Assembly (NCBI RefSeq): GCF_032362555.1 | Contig: NC_083519.1 | Location: forward strand, 5,783,501-5,847,500 | Reading direction: 5' to 3' | Length of the DNA stretch: 64,000 nt | DNA from: Amyelois transitella | Lineage: Eukaryota; Arthropoda; Insecta; Lepidoptera; Pyralidae | Part shown: positions 1 through 11,500 of the stretch, in pieces | How the letters are laid out: each line of letters begins with the position of its first letter | Numbering within the stretch: position 1 is the first letter of the stretch | Made by a program: the position numbers and the translations under genes | Notes under the pieces: model-generated | Database searches by the model: none | What the model saw: the letters and a program-made list of their open reading frames with translations, nothing else | Told to the model about the DNA's origin: nothing

Positions 1-195
1 TGTGTTCGAGGCGACCTACATCCAACGTGGCACGTGGACTTCATCAGATCATCGCTCCATCTCGGAGGAGGCCGTCCAACGCTAGTAGAGTCTGAGTGGA
101 TACCACATCCACTCAGAGGACTTTCGGCCGCATCAGCCATCAGCTCTTCGCGAAATGTGGCCTGCCCATTGCTCCTTCAGTTTGCTGACTCGATA
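1..195 (-). mobile_element. Degenerate non-LTR retrotransposon, RT C-terminal fragment
   Basis: Read on the minus strand, this stretch translates into pieces that resemble the C-terminal tail of lepidopteran LINE reverse transcriptases: a segment like KLKEQWAGHISRRADG near 140-195 and, after frame breaks, VGRPPPRWSDDL near 40-90. The 'W..GH..RR' and 'GRPP.RW.DD' motifs are typical of that tail. Stops and frame changes show it is dead. It is cut by the left window edge, so its full extent is unknown. The assignment to an RTE-like clade is from memory. Confidence 0.55.
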
Positions 196-948
196 ATGAT
201 GATGTGATGATGATATGTCTGTTCAATACACATTAGTAACATTTACATACACAGTACATACAGTTATTTATTTCATCACACCTAAAAACTAATTTATTTT
301 AAACAAATATGCTCTATAGCAATCTCGTATAATGTACCTGTCTAATGGTGAATTCTCGAATTGGTTCAATAACTTCGGAGATTACCCGCCTCAAACATTC
401 ATGTCACAAGGGCTTACCTCTTTATAATATAAGTATAGATCGGCAAAGGTGTGTAGTGCCCATTCTAAAGTACTATTATGAAATCTATGGCTAGTGGCCA
501 CGCCACAATTCATTAAATGTCTAATTTATAGTATTGTGATGTGACATAATCAATACATATAATATATGTAGAAAATATAGCTTGCTTCACCTTATATAAT
601 AAAAAATGTACAAACTCAACAAAAAAATCTAATTCATCAATTTATAAAAACTTTCATTATTTTGTGATTACTTTGTAATATCTATTTACATATTCCTACA
701 TTACACAGTCCACTCCTTAGAAACAAACAGTTACAACACTAAGTTCTAATTCGAAACATCACAGATTTTCACAATCCATTAACTCAAATCCAATTAATTA
801 AAAAAGAAAGGCTATGCAGGAATTTACACATGCAGACTTTTCATTAAATACTTTTGTCATTAAAATTTATTGTAGTACAAATATCATATAAAAGAACTAT
901 GATTAGGTTTAAGTCTGTAATTATGGCATATTTTGTCTTTTTCCCTCT
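196..948. other. AT-rich region downstream of PTAR1
   Basis: No coding region can be supported here. It probably holds the PTAR1 3'UTR and polyadenylation region, since that gene ends at 949 on the minus strand. No RNA gene was recognised. Confidence 0.4.
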
Positions 949-3109
949 TCACATCACACAATTAAAACCTTCAACAAACTTAAGATACTTTTCATGACGA
1001 TCTGCATAGTTGTCTCCATCATTTCGTCTTTCCTCAACAAACTTTTTTTCATGGCATGCCAAAACATTGAACAACACGCTAGAGTAAATACGATTACTGT
1101 CATACTTCACAATTTTGGCTTGTTTCTGTCTTAAATCATCAACATTGCATATTTTGCAACTATTCTTGACTAGCACTCCATTCTGCCGAACCACACCAAA
1201 ATAAATATACATTATTGCAACAATTTCATGAATCACAAAACGTCTGTGATACCACAATGTCTCGTGATATTTGTAAAACTTTAACAATTCATTATTCAAC
1301 ACTAATTCATTGAATAATAACTCTAGTTTTCTACACACTAAGACATCATCTACTGTACAACTGCAGTTTTTAACTGTATAACTTAATAAGAGATTAATTA
1401 AATTTTTCTCCGAATAAGAAACCAAGTCTTCTTGTGATGCTTGGATTTTGACATCTTTTGGGAAATTCATAATCAAAACTTGGACAAAACTTTTTCTTAG
1501 GTCTTGATTTATACTTTTATATAGGTTTTTCCAGCTTTCATTGTTAATAGAGAAAATATTTTTAATACAGAACTGCCTGTAATGGAAACAGCTATAATCA
1601 GAAACATGTTTGGACGACCACCTTTCTGAATACTCATACTCCTTCATGTATTGTAAATTGAGGTCAAAATGCTTCACTGTACTGAGTCTATTTATCAGCC
1701 ATATCCGATGGTTCCAACTGTGGTAGTTGTTGGGACTATTCTCCGCAGCAAGTTCACAAATATGAAGCTCTTCATTTACTAATGATTGTAAATAGTTTGT
1801 TCTTAAACCATCTGGAAAATTTAAATAGAACATTTTATTGATATTAATTATCACATCTTTAGATCATAAATTGCATGAGCAGTCAGAAGTTGTCCAAAAA
1901 GGCTCGCTTGGCAGTGAATAAGGGCATGTTGGTTCCAGCACTAATGTATGAGAGTGATAGTTCGGTGTGACAGGAAAAGCATGACAGTAAAATAAATGTG
2001 TGGAAATGAGAGCGTTCACCAGTATGAATGGTGTTTATTTGAAAAACAGGATAAGGAACAGCAAAAAAAGAATGTTGTGATGTGAAAGAATAAGAATCCT
2101 ATGCTTTCATTCATCCTCTCGACATGACCAAACCGGTCGGTCAATAGGATGAATGAAAGCAGGTTGACCAAACAAATATACAAAGGGAATATGAATGGGA
2201 CTGTGGGAGTGGGAAGGCCTAGATGAACGTACCTTGATCAAATCTGAGACATTCTAGCAAAGGTCAGGTCAAGACTACCCAAAACCAATGAGCTTACATG
2301 AAGAGTTATGAATGTGAATGAAGCAAAAGTAGTATGCAGGGATTGTGGCAAGTGGAAAGATGAGTTCTCTGCCTACCTCTCCAGGAAAGAGGCATAATTT
2401 ATATATGTATGTTATACCATATCTATGACTAATTTATGCTTCTAGTCTTGTGACCATTGGTTATCTCATATAAGGGTTATTTGTGTAAATATGTTAGAAT
2501 GCTCAATGTTTTTTATTGAGAACCTATTTGAAATACTTTATTTACAAACCTTCCAGAATGAGCTCCAACAGCCAACGTCTATACGCAAAAGCATCATTAC
2601 ACTTTGGTTTCCGAGACAATGCCAACTTTGTGAACAGTAATTCTGACCCTTTGTCTAGAAACGATTTAAGTACCATATCACGCCTTTTATTCCAAAAAGA
2701 AGTTAATTCAGGATTTATCAACAAAGTTAAGTTTAGGAGTCTTGCAATTCTATCAGAATTGACTGCTGATATTTTTAGCGCTTTTCGTTTAGACTTTGCG
2801 AAAAACTTATCCATAATTTCTGAATAACAATACATGTATACATGTTTCACACACCAAGACTCCAACCCTAAGCAGTTTTCCAAATGTAGGACAGGAGATT
2901 TATTCCGAAAATTGGTATCTACAGGAACTATGTCGAAGGCGCATCTGAAATATAAATTTTAGAAAGTCATTAAACTTTCACTAAAAAGCGATCAAATTGA
3001 ATATAAACCAAATAAGAAAAAGAGACACTTACAACTCAGCATTTTTTGACATGATATTATCCACGTCCAATAAGATTTTTTCAACAAGAGCAAATTTGTC
3101 TTCATCCAT
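949..3109 (-). CDS. PTAR1: Protein prenyltransferase alpha subunit repeat-containing protein 1 (PTAR1; fly ortholog tempura)
   Basis: Three coding exons on the minus strand join in phase: 3109-3033 (ATG at 3109), 2944-2550 and 1811-949. Together they encode 444 aa. The N-terminal part contains the PTAR1 signature LGLESWCVK followed by LLINPELTSFWNKRR. Exon 3 contains a prenyltransferase-alpha repeat, NSPNNYHSWNHRIWL (about residues 182-196), then weaker repeats SDYSCFHYRQF and ETLWYHRRFVI. In the family these helical repeats act as the alpha-type subunit of a protein geranylgeranyltransferase (GGTase III type, with RabGGTase beta) that modifies SNAREs such as Ykt6. That role is known of the family, not shown here. 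Donors (GTAAGT, GTTTGT) and acceptors (TTTCAG, TTCCAG) fit consensus. Intron 2 contains a dead retrotransposon. The gene is divergent from kish, and the start codons are about 0.5 kb apart. Confidence 0.9.
1899..2413 (+). mobile_element. Degenerate non-LTR retrotransposon (RT C-terminus and 3' tail) in PTAR1
   Basis: The plus strand translates, with frame breaks, into KARLAVNKGMLVPALMYESDS and then VEMRAFTSMNGVYLKNRIRN. These match the C-terminal part of lepidopteran LINE reverse transcriptases (compare the usual 'GVLVPTLLYGSE' and 'EMR..R...G....DR.RN' blocks). The 3' tail around 2370-2413 ends in an ATGTATG-like run. The copy lies antisense within PTAR1 intron 2 and contains a 15 bp inverted repeat (2103-2117 with 2146-2160). 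Confidence 0.6.
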
Positions 3110-3607
3110 TATGATATAAAAGTTATGAATTCTTATACCACAAAACGTAATTCTCTTAAAATCAGTACAAAAACTTATTGTGTATTTTTTACTCCAAATC
3201 AGTCCCCTTTCTTGTGATTTGACACTCGACTGACAGTTAAGACAGTGACAGCAATATTCGATGAACCAGTCGATGATTTTTTTTGTGAAATTGTTTACGA
3301 GTCACTTGAATTAAGTTCTTTTGATAACTTAATTTTGGCTAGCTTTGTTTTCGTTAAGTTTTTTTTAACCGAGCTTCTGTTAATATGTGGTCAGAAGTGT
3401 TTTGAATTGTACGTACACAGGTCACAGATTGGTACTTGATTTTTAAACCGTCAATGTCATATATACGTCAGTAGGGTCATTTTGACATTATGAGTGTCAG
3501 CTGATGTGTACATAATTTTGATTTGTTTTCATTTGGAGAAATATATTCAGATTTCTTTCCTTTTCCATTATTTTTTCACTAAAAAGGCATACAAAGTGAA
3601 TGCAGAA
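3110..3607. promoter_or_regulatory. Presumed bidirectional promoter of PTAR1 and kish
   Basis: The start codons of PTAR1 (minus, 3109) and kish (plus, 3608) face away from each other across only 498 bases, so both promoters and 5'UTRs must lie here unless an upstream exon exists. I see no clear TATA box. The open frame at 3245-3439 has no recognisable similarity. Confidence 0.55.
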
Positions 3608-4550
3608 ATGGTAAAAGCATTACATATCGTTACAGATTATAATTGTTTGTTCCAAAGGTTTCTATTTGTATAGTGTGTGTTATAAAAATTTAAATTTATT
3701 GTTTCAGAGTGCAATATTCAATTTTCAAAGTTTGCTATCAGTTATTTTACTTTTAATATGCACCTGTGCATATTTAAGATCATTTTTCCCTAGCATTATG
3801 GATCGTAATAAAACCGGGTAAGTTTTCGTTAGGTAAAGTTAACTAAGTATATTACTAAAATGCCTTCGTGTTCCCGGCACTTTAGAATAGAATCACTCAA
3901 TCTCTTTCTCATAGATGTTGTAAAAGGCGACTGAAAGAATCAGGTATACATTCATCTGCAAGCTTCCCTTCTCATCTGGCGTGAAGAAAAACGTAATGTG
4001 TGACAGCTGCTTCTTTTCCCATGCAGATTGTAAAATTCAATCATAGGCTTATAAACTTGGAATTATTTTAGACGATAGCCTAGCAACCTGTTACTATTTA
4101 AATATCAATTATTTTATTGGACCATACAGCTGAATGTTACCTTTGTCTTTTCATAACTGTTGGCTCTTTTTACCCATAAAGGCATGGTCTTATACTATTG
4201 AAATCTTTGACCTTGACCTCTAGTTGTTAGGCATTGAAAGATCAATTTTCTTTTTATCTCAAGCTACTTGGGATTTCACTTCTTGAAATTTCATGTGAAA
4301 AAGCTATCCCTAATTTAAAAATTTATCAAGTTTACCTCTATGCTAAAGTTCTTCATGGATAATGACTATAGTTTTTGCCTAGTTTGGAGAACTGCAACTC
4401 TGCAAAATGTCAGCTCTGCTAAGTAGTAAAAATTTGTGTTTCAGATTGATGGGAACATTCTGGAAATGTGCCAGGATTGGTGAAAGAAAATCTCCTTATG
4501 TAGCAGTCTGTTGTATTATAATGGCATTCTCAATATTATTCCTTACATAA
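3608..4550 (+). CDS. kish: Protein kish (TMEM167 family), small Golgi membrane protein
   Basis: Three coding exons: 3608-3610 (the ATG alone), 3708-3817 and 4445-4550. They join to 72 aa, the normal length of kish. The protein begins [20 protein letters not shown] after Met, a hydrophobic N-terminal membrane segment. It continues with the conserved block [20 protein letters not shown] and ends with a second hydrophobic segment ([15 protein letters not shown]). Family members are Golgi proteins needed for constitutive secretion; this is inferred by similarity. Splice sites are ATG|GTAAAA, TTTCAG|AGT, CCGG|GTAAGT and TTTCAG|ATT. The first exon supplies only the start codon, so the model depends on that donor. 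The coding match after it is essentially unambiguous. Intron 2 holds a short interspersed element at 3862-4196. Confidence 0.92.
3862..4196 (+). mobile_element. Diverged copy of the recurrent ~260 bp interspersed element
   Basis: This copy starts with a 'ttcccggcac' block and continues with 'gttgtaaaaggcgactga', 'gcttataaacttgg', 'ctagcaacctgtta', 'agctgaatg' and 'ctgttggctc'. These are the ordered landmarks of the element seen intact at 36064-36325 and 14417-14658. It lies in kish intron 2 and is more diverged and longer than the other copies. Confidence 0.7.
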
Positions 4551-4968
4551 GTTATAAGTAAGTTTGATTGTTTTAACATTGTCATTATTTTAAGAGAATT
4601 ATATACAGTCATATAAATTATTGAGATTCTTTTATTGTTTACGAAAATTTGTAAATTAATTCCTTAAAGTGAGGGAAATTAAATCCTGTTATACCTACAT
4701 GTATAAATAAACATAAAATTGGTTGATCAAATATTGGTTAAAACCTTAACTTACCAGTCCAAAATTTTGGTCATAAACATTGACTTATATGCCGTAAACA
4801 TATCTCGGTTCCTCTCCAGAAAATAGGGGGTGCAACAAGGGCTAACATCAAGCAAGTTGATCATACATGATACGCAGCCCATTTTCTAGCTGTGCTGTAC
4901 TGAATGTGTAGCTTGTTATTAACTTCATTCTTGTTTACAGTTAATGATATAAAATGAAATTTAAGTTC

Positions 4969-4987
4969 AATAAATGATTTTAATAAA
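4969..4987 (+). terminator. Candidate polyadenylation signals of kish
   Basis: AATAAA occurs at 4969-4974 and again at 4982-4987, about 420 bases after the kish stop codon and on the same strand. This implies a 3'UTR of roughly 450 bases. Transcript ends are inferred only. Confidence 0.45.
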
Positions 4988-5009
4988 ACCAAAAGTATAA
5001 TTTCTATAT

Positions 5010-5015
5010 TTTATT
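5010..5015 (-). terminator. Candidate distal polyadenylation signal of RasGAP
   Basis: On the minus strand AATAAA occurs here, immediately facing the kish poly(A) signals. If used by the RasGAP transcript it would give a 3'UTR of about 3.5 kb and near tail-to-tail abutment with kish. Nearer signals may be used instead. Confidence 0.25.
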
Positions 5016-8000
5016 TTATATGAGACTGGATTTCTAGCACAGATAAAAATTTAATAGAAAACAGTACACACTAAGGGATAGAATATAAAGAGATTACAAA
5101 ACAGTCACAAAATCTAGTATAATGCTAATTATTTCTTATCATATCGGAACAAATAACTTTTACTCTAACAAAGTTGAAAAGAGAGCAATATTATAGTTCT
5201 GCTTTGTATGCAGACGTCAACAAGTGCAGTTGAGTAGATTTGTGCACATTATAGTAAAATATTGCAATGTCCTCTAAAATTCAAGTAAATTTGTTATTAA
5301 AATTTAATCATAATAATGTGGCAGTTAACTGAGCATGTGTGCTAAATATTACAATTCCCAATGCTGTAATTCAATACTTACTTTCTTTAATAATAAAAAT
5401 AAAACAGTGTGTAAAACGTTTCAAAAATTTAACAGGTCAATATTTTGTTTTTTCTAATGGTTTATCTCCAAATTTAGTATCAAAAATTTTCATATCGATT
5501 GGGCCGAAATATTGCAATATTATCACCTTTTGTTACAATTTCTTGGAAAATCTAGTGCATTACTTTAATAATTACTACCACATCTAATTGGAGCGTAAAT
5601 CAGTCTAGACATTGTCCCTATCATAAGCTAAATAATTCACTTAAATACGGCGCGACACATTCACAACGCCTACAAGCTAACTCTAGGCAAATAAATATGA
5701 ATGTTCTGAATTCGATGCTTTGATGTTCTCTACTAGTTCGTAGTCTATGGCAGTCTGTATGATCAGTTTATATTTTAAGAAGTTATCATGGATTTGGTAA
5801 ATAAATAATAGTGCTGATTAAATTATTTGTATAAATCAATGCTATGAGTAAACCAAAAAAACATCGCAATCAACAAAGCATACAATGCCATGCTTCTATT
5901 TAAATTATAAAATACCATGAAGTTCCAAAAATCTTTAACCAAAGACAAAAAAGGCTCAAGCTTAAATGTTCTTAAAAAAATTGTGATGTATAACTGACAT
6001 TTATCACGACACAGTAAAACACAAAGTCACCCTGACCCGCCGCCCGCCTCTTTTTCTTAGCTTTCTTTTCTTTTGAAGGTGTATTCAATTTTTAAAAGGT
6101 TGTTCTGTTTGTGTTAAAAATACAAAACAATCTTCAAAAGACACCGTGCAAAGCCAGGCCGGGTATACAATAAAAATAAGTACAGTTATATGGCACTATA
6201 AATATGAACCACCAACAACTAAACGGTCATTTGAGCAAGAAATGTGACAAATCAATGTATAATATTCAAGCGACAATATCATCTGAATTTTAACTTAACG
6301 ACAACATAATGGCTCAGCCCAGTAAGGTATCATAGTGACGTCAAAAACAATATAGTACGAGTACAGTGGGCCACATTATAAAAGCTTTGTTTGTAGGTAA
6401 AGTACTACCACTTTTGAGACGCATCGGCAATATGGGGCAGAATAGCGCAGCCTACCGCCGAATCAACCAAATCATAACTCAATAAAATAACGACCTTATT
6501 GCAAGTATATTGAACATAAACTCCAAAAACAAAATATAGTCTGCTATCTGGCTTATAATAGTGGACAGTTCACGGGTTCAAATGGCGCGCTCTGAAAGGG
6601 TCAAATATTTTTACGAGCCAAACCAAAAATAGACTTCTGCACAGGTACATTGTAACTTGTACATGTACATAAATTGCAAAAGTGGTATACTGTACTTATA
6701 GAGGAGCTCATAGATTACACGTCTCCGGCTCATTCGGATAATGTATCAAAACGGCCCACTGGTATATTCAAAATACTATATGCCAAAAAGTTCTTGGTGA
6801 TAGTAAACAAGTTTTGGTTATATATTTGTGACAACATTAAACAGAATAGATTATTATAGCGCTTATTCCACTGTCACCAAGCACAACATGGCCTTAAAAG
6901 CAACAAGTGAAAAATAGAAAAATGTAAATACCAATTCAAAATCAATAAAATCACAGTACAAAAATGCAATTATTATTCAAGAAGAAATAATTAATAATTA
7001 TCACAGAGAATCAATAATTATAGTCACGGTGCACTGCGTAAATGTAAGTGCATTGTCACATTCAAATGTCTAATTCGAAGAACACCATCCTACGACGCGA
7101 ACAACTATCACATTCATACTTTCACTAGTACATTTTTGGTGTCTCATGAGTGATGGTCAAATGTTATCCTAAGACTACAACTAGAGTTAATGCTAATAAT
7201 GCATTACTTATGTATATAATACTTGAATATAAATTCTAAATAAGATCGATCATACGTAAGTATTGAACGATTATTTCATTTGATTGATTGATGATCACTT
7301 CAAGATACTCAATTTAAAAAAAACAATGTTAATTTTGCGGTTGCTTATTTTATAAAAGGTTTTTCAAGGTAATGAAAAGATAAATTAGTGCAATTATTTT
7401 CTTATTTTGACTTAAGTTTACACATCTCATCGATTTCAGTTAACGTGTAAAAATTCAGATGTAGCCTTGGTTGGAAATAAAAGTAATAAATATTTAATTC
7501 TAATATAGAGAGCTATATTAATACGCAAATAAATGCTACTTAATTCGTAAACAGAGGCCTTACACAAGGTGTACAAATACAAAAAAGTAAGTCATATCAA
7601 AATAATTTTAAATATAAATCAAACTTACAAACTTAAAGTCTGCAGTACACCAAAACAAAGAGGCTTGAATAAGATGTCGTATAGAATGTTTATAACTCCT
7701 TTAAAACAAGTAAGTCTTATCGGTAAGTATATCTTTATTTTGGTGACAGCAGTTCTACTACATTTCGCTTCTTGTAAGCTGATTAAGCCCAAAACTTTGG
7801 CACAAGGAAGCCCACAAATGAATGGAAAATATAAAATGCTTATTAATATAATGCTAAATAATGGCTAAAGCTAACAATGACTATGCGTATACGACTAAGG
7901 TATAGTGTCTTATCCTAAGCCGGAGGACTTATGACTAACTCTACCGCTTGTCTACGAAGCACATTACCCTGAAACAAGTACACCTAATATTAAAAAAAGG

Positions 8001-8138
8001 TCTGTTTTGATTTTTTCTTTAGATAACGCTTCTCGCTTCTTACCCTGACTTACCCAATCTAGGATTATAGGATTAAAATAGGATTTAAGGTGAAAATGTA
8101 ACTGGGACTAACACCAGGAGAATTATAGTTTAACAAAC
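5016..8138. other. AT-rich region between kish and RasGAP, possible RasGAP 3'UTR
   Basis: No coding region is supported. Open frames at 5339-5587, 6674-6859 and 7569-7868 have random-looking compositions and no recognisable motif. The region has relatively little transposon debris for its length, which fits a long 3'UTR of the minus-strand RasGAP gene but does not prove it. Confidence 0.35.
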
Positions 8139-8215
8139 TTGTACTTGTGTTTGGTGAGCATCTCGGTAAATGTCTTCAGTCCTGATGGCTGAGTATTTTT
8201 TGGCCAGGTCCTTAT
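8139..8215 (-). pseudogene. Truncated duplicate of the RasGAP terminal coding exon
   Basis: The stretch closely repeats the end of the last RasGAP exon (8566-8650). Shared blocks on the plus strand are 'cttgtgtttggtgagcatct' and 'cctgatggc', followed by a 'cagg' block. On the minus strand the second copy reads TEMLTKHKYKFVKL then stop, against TEMLTKHKHKYLEMIR then stop in the real exon. A 2-base length difference upstream breaks the shared reading frame, and the 5' half of the exon is absent. It lies about 350 bases downstream of the gene and looks like a decayed tandem copy. Confidence 0.75.
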
Positions 8216-8315
8216 ATAAGAACGATCGTATCAATGACATCTTATAACAATTTAACCTGTATAGATGTTTATATTATTCCCAACATCACATGGCGACTGC
8301 CAATAGTGTTTGTTC

Positions 8316-8530
8316 CTTAGACCTACAGGTCTATAATAAGAGCATCGATTGTCGAATGTGATGCGCGTAGAGGGCACATGTTCAAATCCTACCTAGACCT
8401 TATACCAATGAATCATTTTCTGAGTAATGTATATTAATTTGAGTATTAATCAATGCTCAGCCCGAGCTCCTCCCCAGATAGGTGAGGATGGGAGGAGGAG
8501 GAGGAGGGCTAAGCCCAGGACGAAGATGAA
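8316..8530 (+). mobile_element. Possible tRNA-derived SINE with GGA run
   Basis: A tRNA-like stretch has a B-box-like 'gttcaaatcc' near 8381. It is followed by a GGA microsatellite around 8489-8507. The composition differs from the AT-rich flank. It is not a functional tRNA: I could not pair an acceptor stem. Confidence 0.35.
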
Positions 8531-8556
8531 GGAGGTAGTCATTTCTCACCTGTGTC

Positions 8557-11500
8557 CTATCTGATCATCTCGAGGTACTTGTGCTTGTGTTTGGTGAGCA
8601 TCTCGGTGACAGTCACCAGTTTCCTGATGGCCGGCTGGCTCTTCCCCAGGCCCTGTAGCTCGGTGAGGTGCGACACGCAAATGTGGTGGAGGGTCGCCAG
8701 TTCTTTCGCTGAACAGGGATTGAACATAGGTTTTTATGTGAAAAGTTATATTTCCTAAATAAATGAGTAGATTTTTACCGCCAATTTCAGAAATTTAAAA
8801 TAAATCTAGGATAAACTGCGATAAATTTGTAAAATTGGGCAATCTATTTGTATTTATGATCAGGATCTACATTCTGGCATATGTCATACACACAAACATG
8901 TGACTGAACATACAAAAAGACATTTTTTGTAGACTACTCACCAATATCAAAGTTATTATTTGAATTATGCGGTGCGTTGCCGGGGTCGGGCACAGAGCTT
9001 AGTTGATCCAAAAACACCACCATGCGTTCCTTGTTCTTAAGAATGAATGGGTTCACAACCTCCATATAAGGCTCCTGAAAAAATCAATATCAGTTTTTAT
9101 TACACCTCTTTTCAGTTGTACTAAAAACCATCATGAATTTTAATTGACTTTGGCTTTCAGTCTGTCTGTTCTGTTATACTCGTACCTATAAACAAAGGGA
9201 TGTTCTGTGATATACAAACTAGCTTTCGCACACGACTCCGTCCACGTATAAATTACCATAAGTACCATATGATAAGTCCTTCTCCGTGGTCCACACTATC
9301 TCTCCTTTTATTACGTCACGTACGATCTTCTTATATTTCTGCGCCATGACATTCTGACTAGGAAAGACATACCCGTCACTATATTTATGCAAAATTTCAT
9401 GGAGATCGCTTCAGTGTTTTTGACGTGAAAGACAGACAAACTCATTTTTACTTTATTATTATTGGTATGAATGTCACCTTGGCTCCGAACTCGACGAGGT
9501 TGGCGAGGTTCTGCAGACACTTGGCCACCATGAGCAGCGAGCGCTGCGCGTGCGGCGGCGGCGAGGACGTCACCAGACCCCACGCCCGCGGGGAGATCAG
9601 CGCCGGGCAGATCAGCCGGAGGAAGATGAAGCCTGCAATAAACGAGTATTAACTTGTATTAGTGGGCTCTGTTTTACCGGCTACTAGCCAATAGATGGCT
9701 AGTTAAGTTTCTTTTTAACCACCTACAATAAAAAGATGGTTCTTAATTTGACCGATATGTATATATTGTTGTCCGCAATTATACCGAGTTTCGCTGAACC
9801 GATTTTGATGCGGTTTTCAGAAAAGTGTTTGTTACATCTCAGAAGACGGTTTTTGAAATTTATCCGACGAATCGATCGAAAGTCCATTGAAGTTTCTTCA
9901 AACATACAGTCAACGACACTGGCTGGTAAGGAAATAAAAGCATTGCATAAAACAATAAAAAAATAAACACAAAAATTTAAAATAACACAGCCGTTCAAAA
10001 CCACTTAAACCAAATATACTTCTATTTTTACAAAACTTTGTTTTAAAAAAAAATATAATATTACCGGATACGACCCTGGTGCGGACAAATCTCTCGTTAG
10101 GCCACTTGGCGACGGCGGCGCGCTGCAGACAGCCGCACAGGTACCGCACCGGCCGCGGACACGCTTCCGGCGACGTGAAGATCGACAGCGTTATCTGAAC
10201 AACGCAACCAAAACGTCAGCATCATCATCGCGATCGTCATCAGTCAACAAATAAATGCACCTGTTTTTTTTTTCACCATAGGGTGCAGAAAAACAGGTGT
10301 TCTATTGTTTGGGGAGAGGCGCCACATTCGCATGAATTTTGTCGTTAGGTATAGACCTTATCATCTGCCTTATATTATGATAAATATCTGAAAATGCACA
10401 AACCTCGTAGATACTGTTTCTAAAATCTTTTATTTTTGGTTATATCTCAAATTAAAAAAAAAATACATTTCATACCTGATCGAGAACCATGAGTAAGAAT
10501 TCAGCATTGTTGCAGGCGTCGTCGGGCGAGTCCATCTTGGTGGGGTTCAATTCCGCTGATTGCTTTGAGTCGATCAACTTCTGGATCGTTTCCGATATGG
10601 CGGCCTTAAATCCAAATACCATTTTTATTAATGTCGTGAGGATATACAAATGTTCTCAATTCTATCATCAAACCAAAAAGCTGAACAATACCTATTAGTC
10701 TTTTCAAGACTGTTGGCTATGTCTACCCCGCAAGGGATATAGACGTGACTATATGAAATTATGTTTTTGTATGTACTACATACATACATATAATCACGTC
10801 TATATCCCAAGCGAGGTAGACATAGCCAACAGTCTTGTAAAGACTTATAGGCCATGTTCAGCTATTTGGATTTAAAATAGAATTGCGATTCAAATAGTGA
10901 CAGGTTGTTAGCCCATCGCCTAAAAGAAGAATCCCAAGTTTATAAGCCTATCCCTTAGTCGCCTTTTACGACTTCCATGGGAAATAGATGGAGTGGTCCT
11001 ATTCTTTTTTCTATTGGTGCCGGGACACACGGCTTGTACGTTCTCAAAGTAAATAAGGTAAACATTTATCTATTTAGATTACTAAAAAGTGGTTATATTG
11101 TATTTTATTTTAATATTAGCCACTTTAATGAAATTTTGACCTTCAATTGAGTGAATGTGAAAGTTTCACCGCGGTAGTTTTCAAATATGGTTCTAGTGGC
11201 GGCCTCTAGCGACAGCGTACCTGCAGGAAGGGCTTGCACTGCGCCTGCATGAACTCGTCGACGACGGCCGTGGCCAGCGAGGCCGCGCGGAACATGGCGC
11301 GGTGGTCGGCCTCGCGCGCCACCTCCGCCGCCGCCAGCTCGCGCGCCAGCTCCGCGCCGCGCCCGCACTCCGTGAACGCGTGGAGGATCGCTGCAGGGAG
11401 AGTAAGTTAGTTGTCAACGTTTACAATTAATAATAATAATAATAAATTTATTTATTCAAATTCAAATTCAACTTACAGCAAGACAATATTAGACAAAAAA

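Noticed and set aside
3245-3439. 64-codon open frame upstream of kish
   Set aside because: No recognisable similarity. It lies in the presumed bidirectional promoter and lacks splice-site support.
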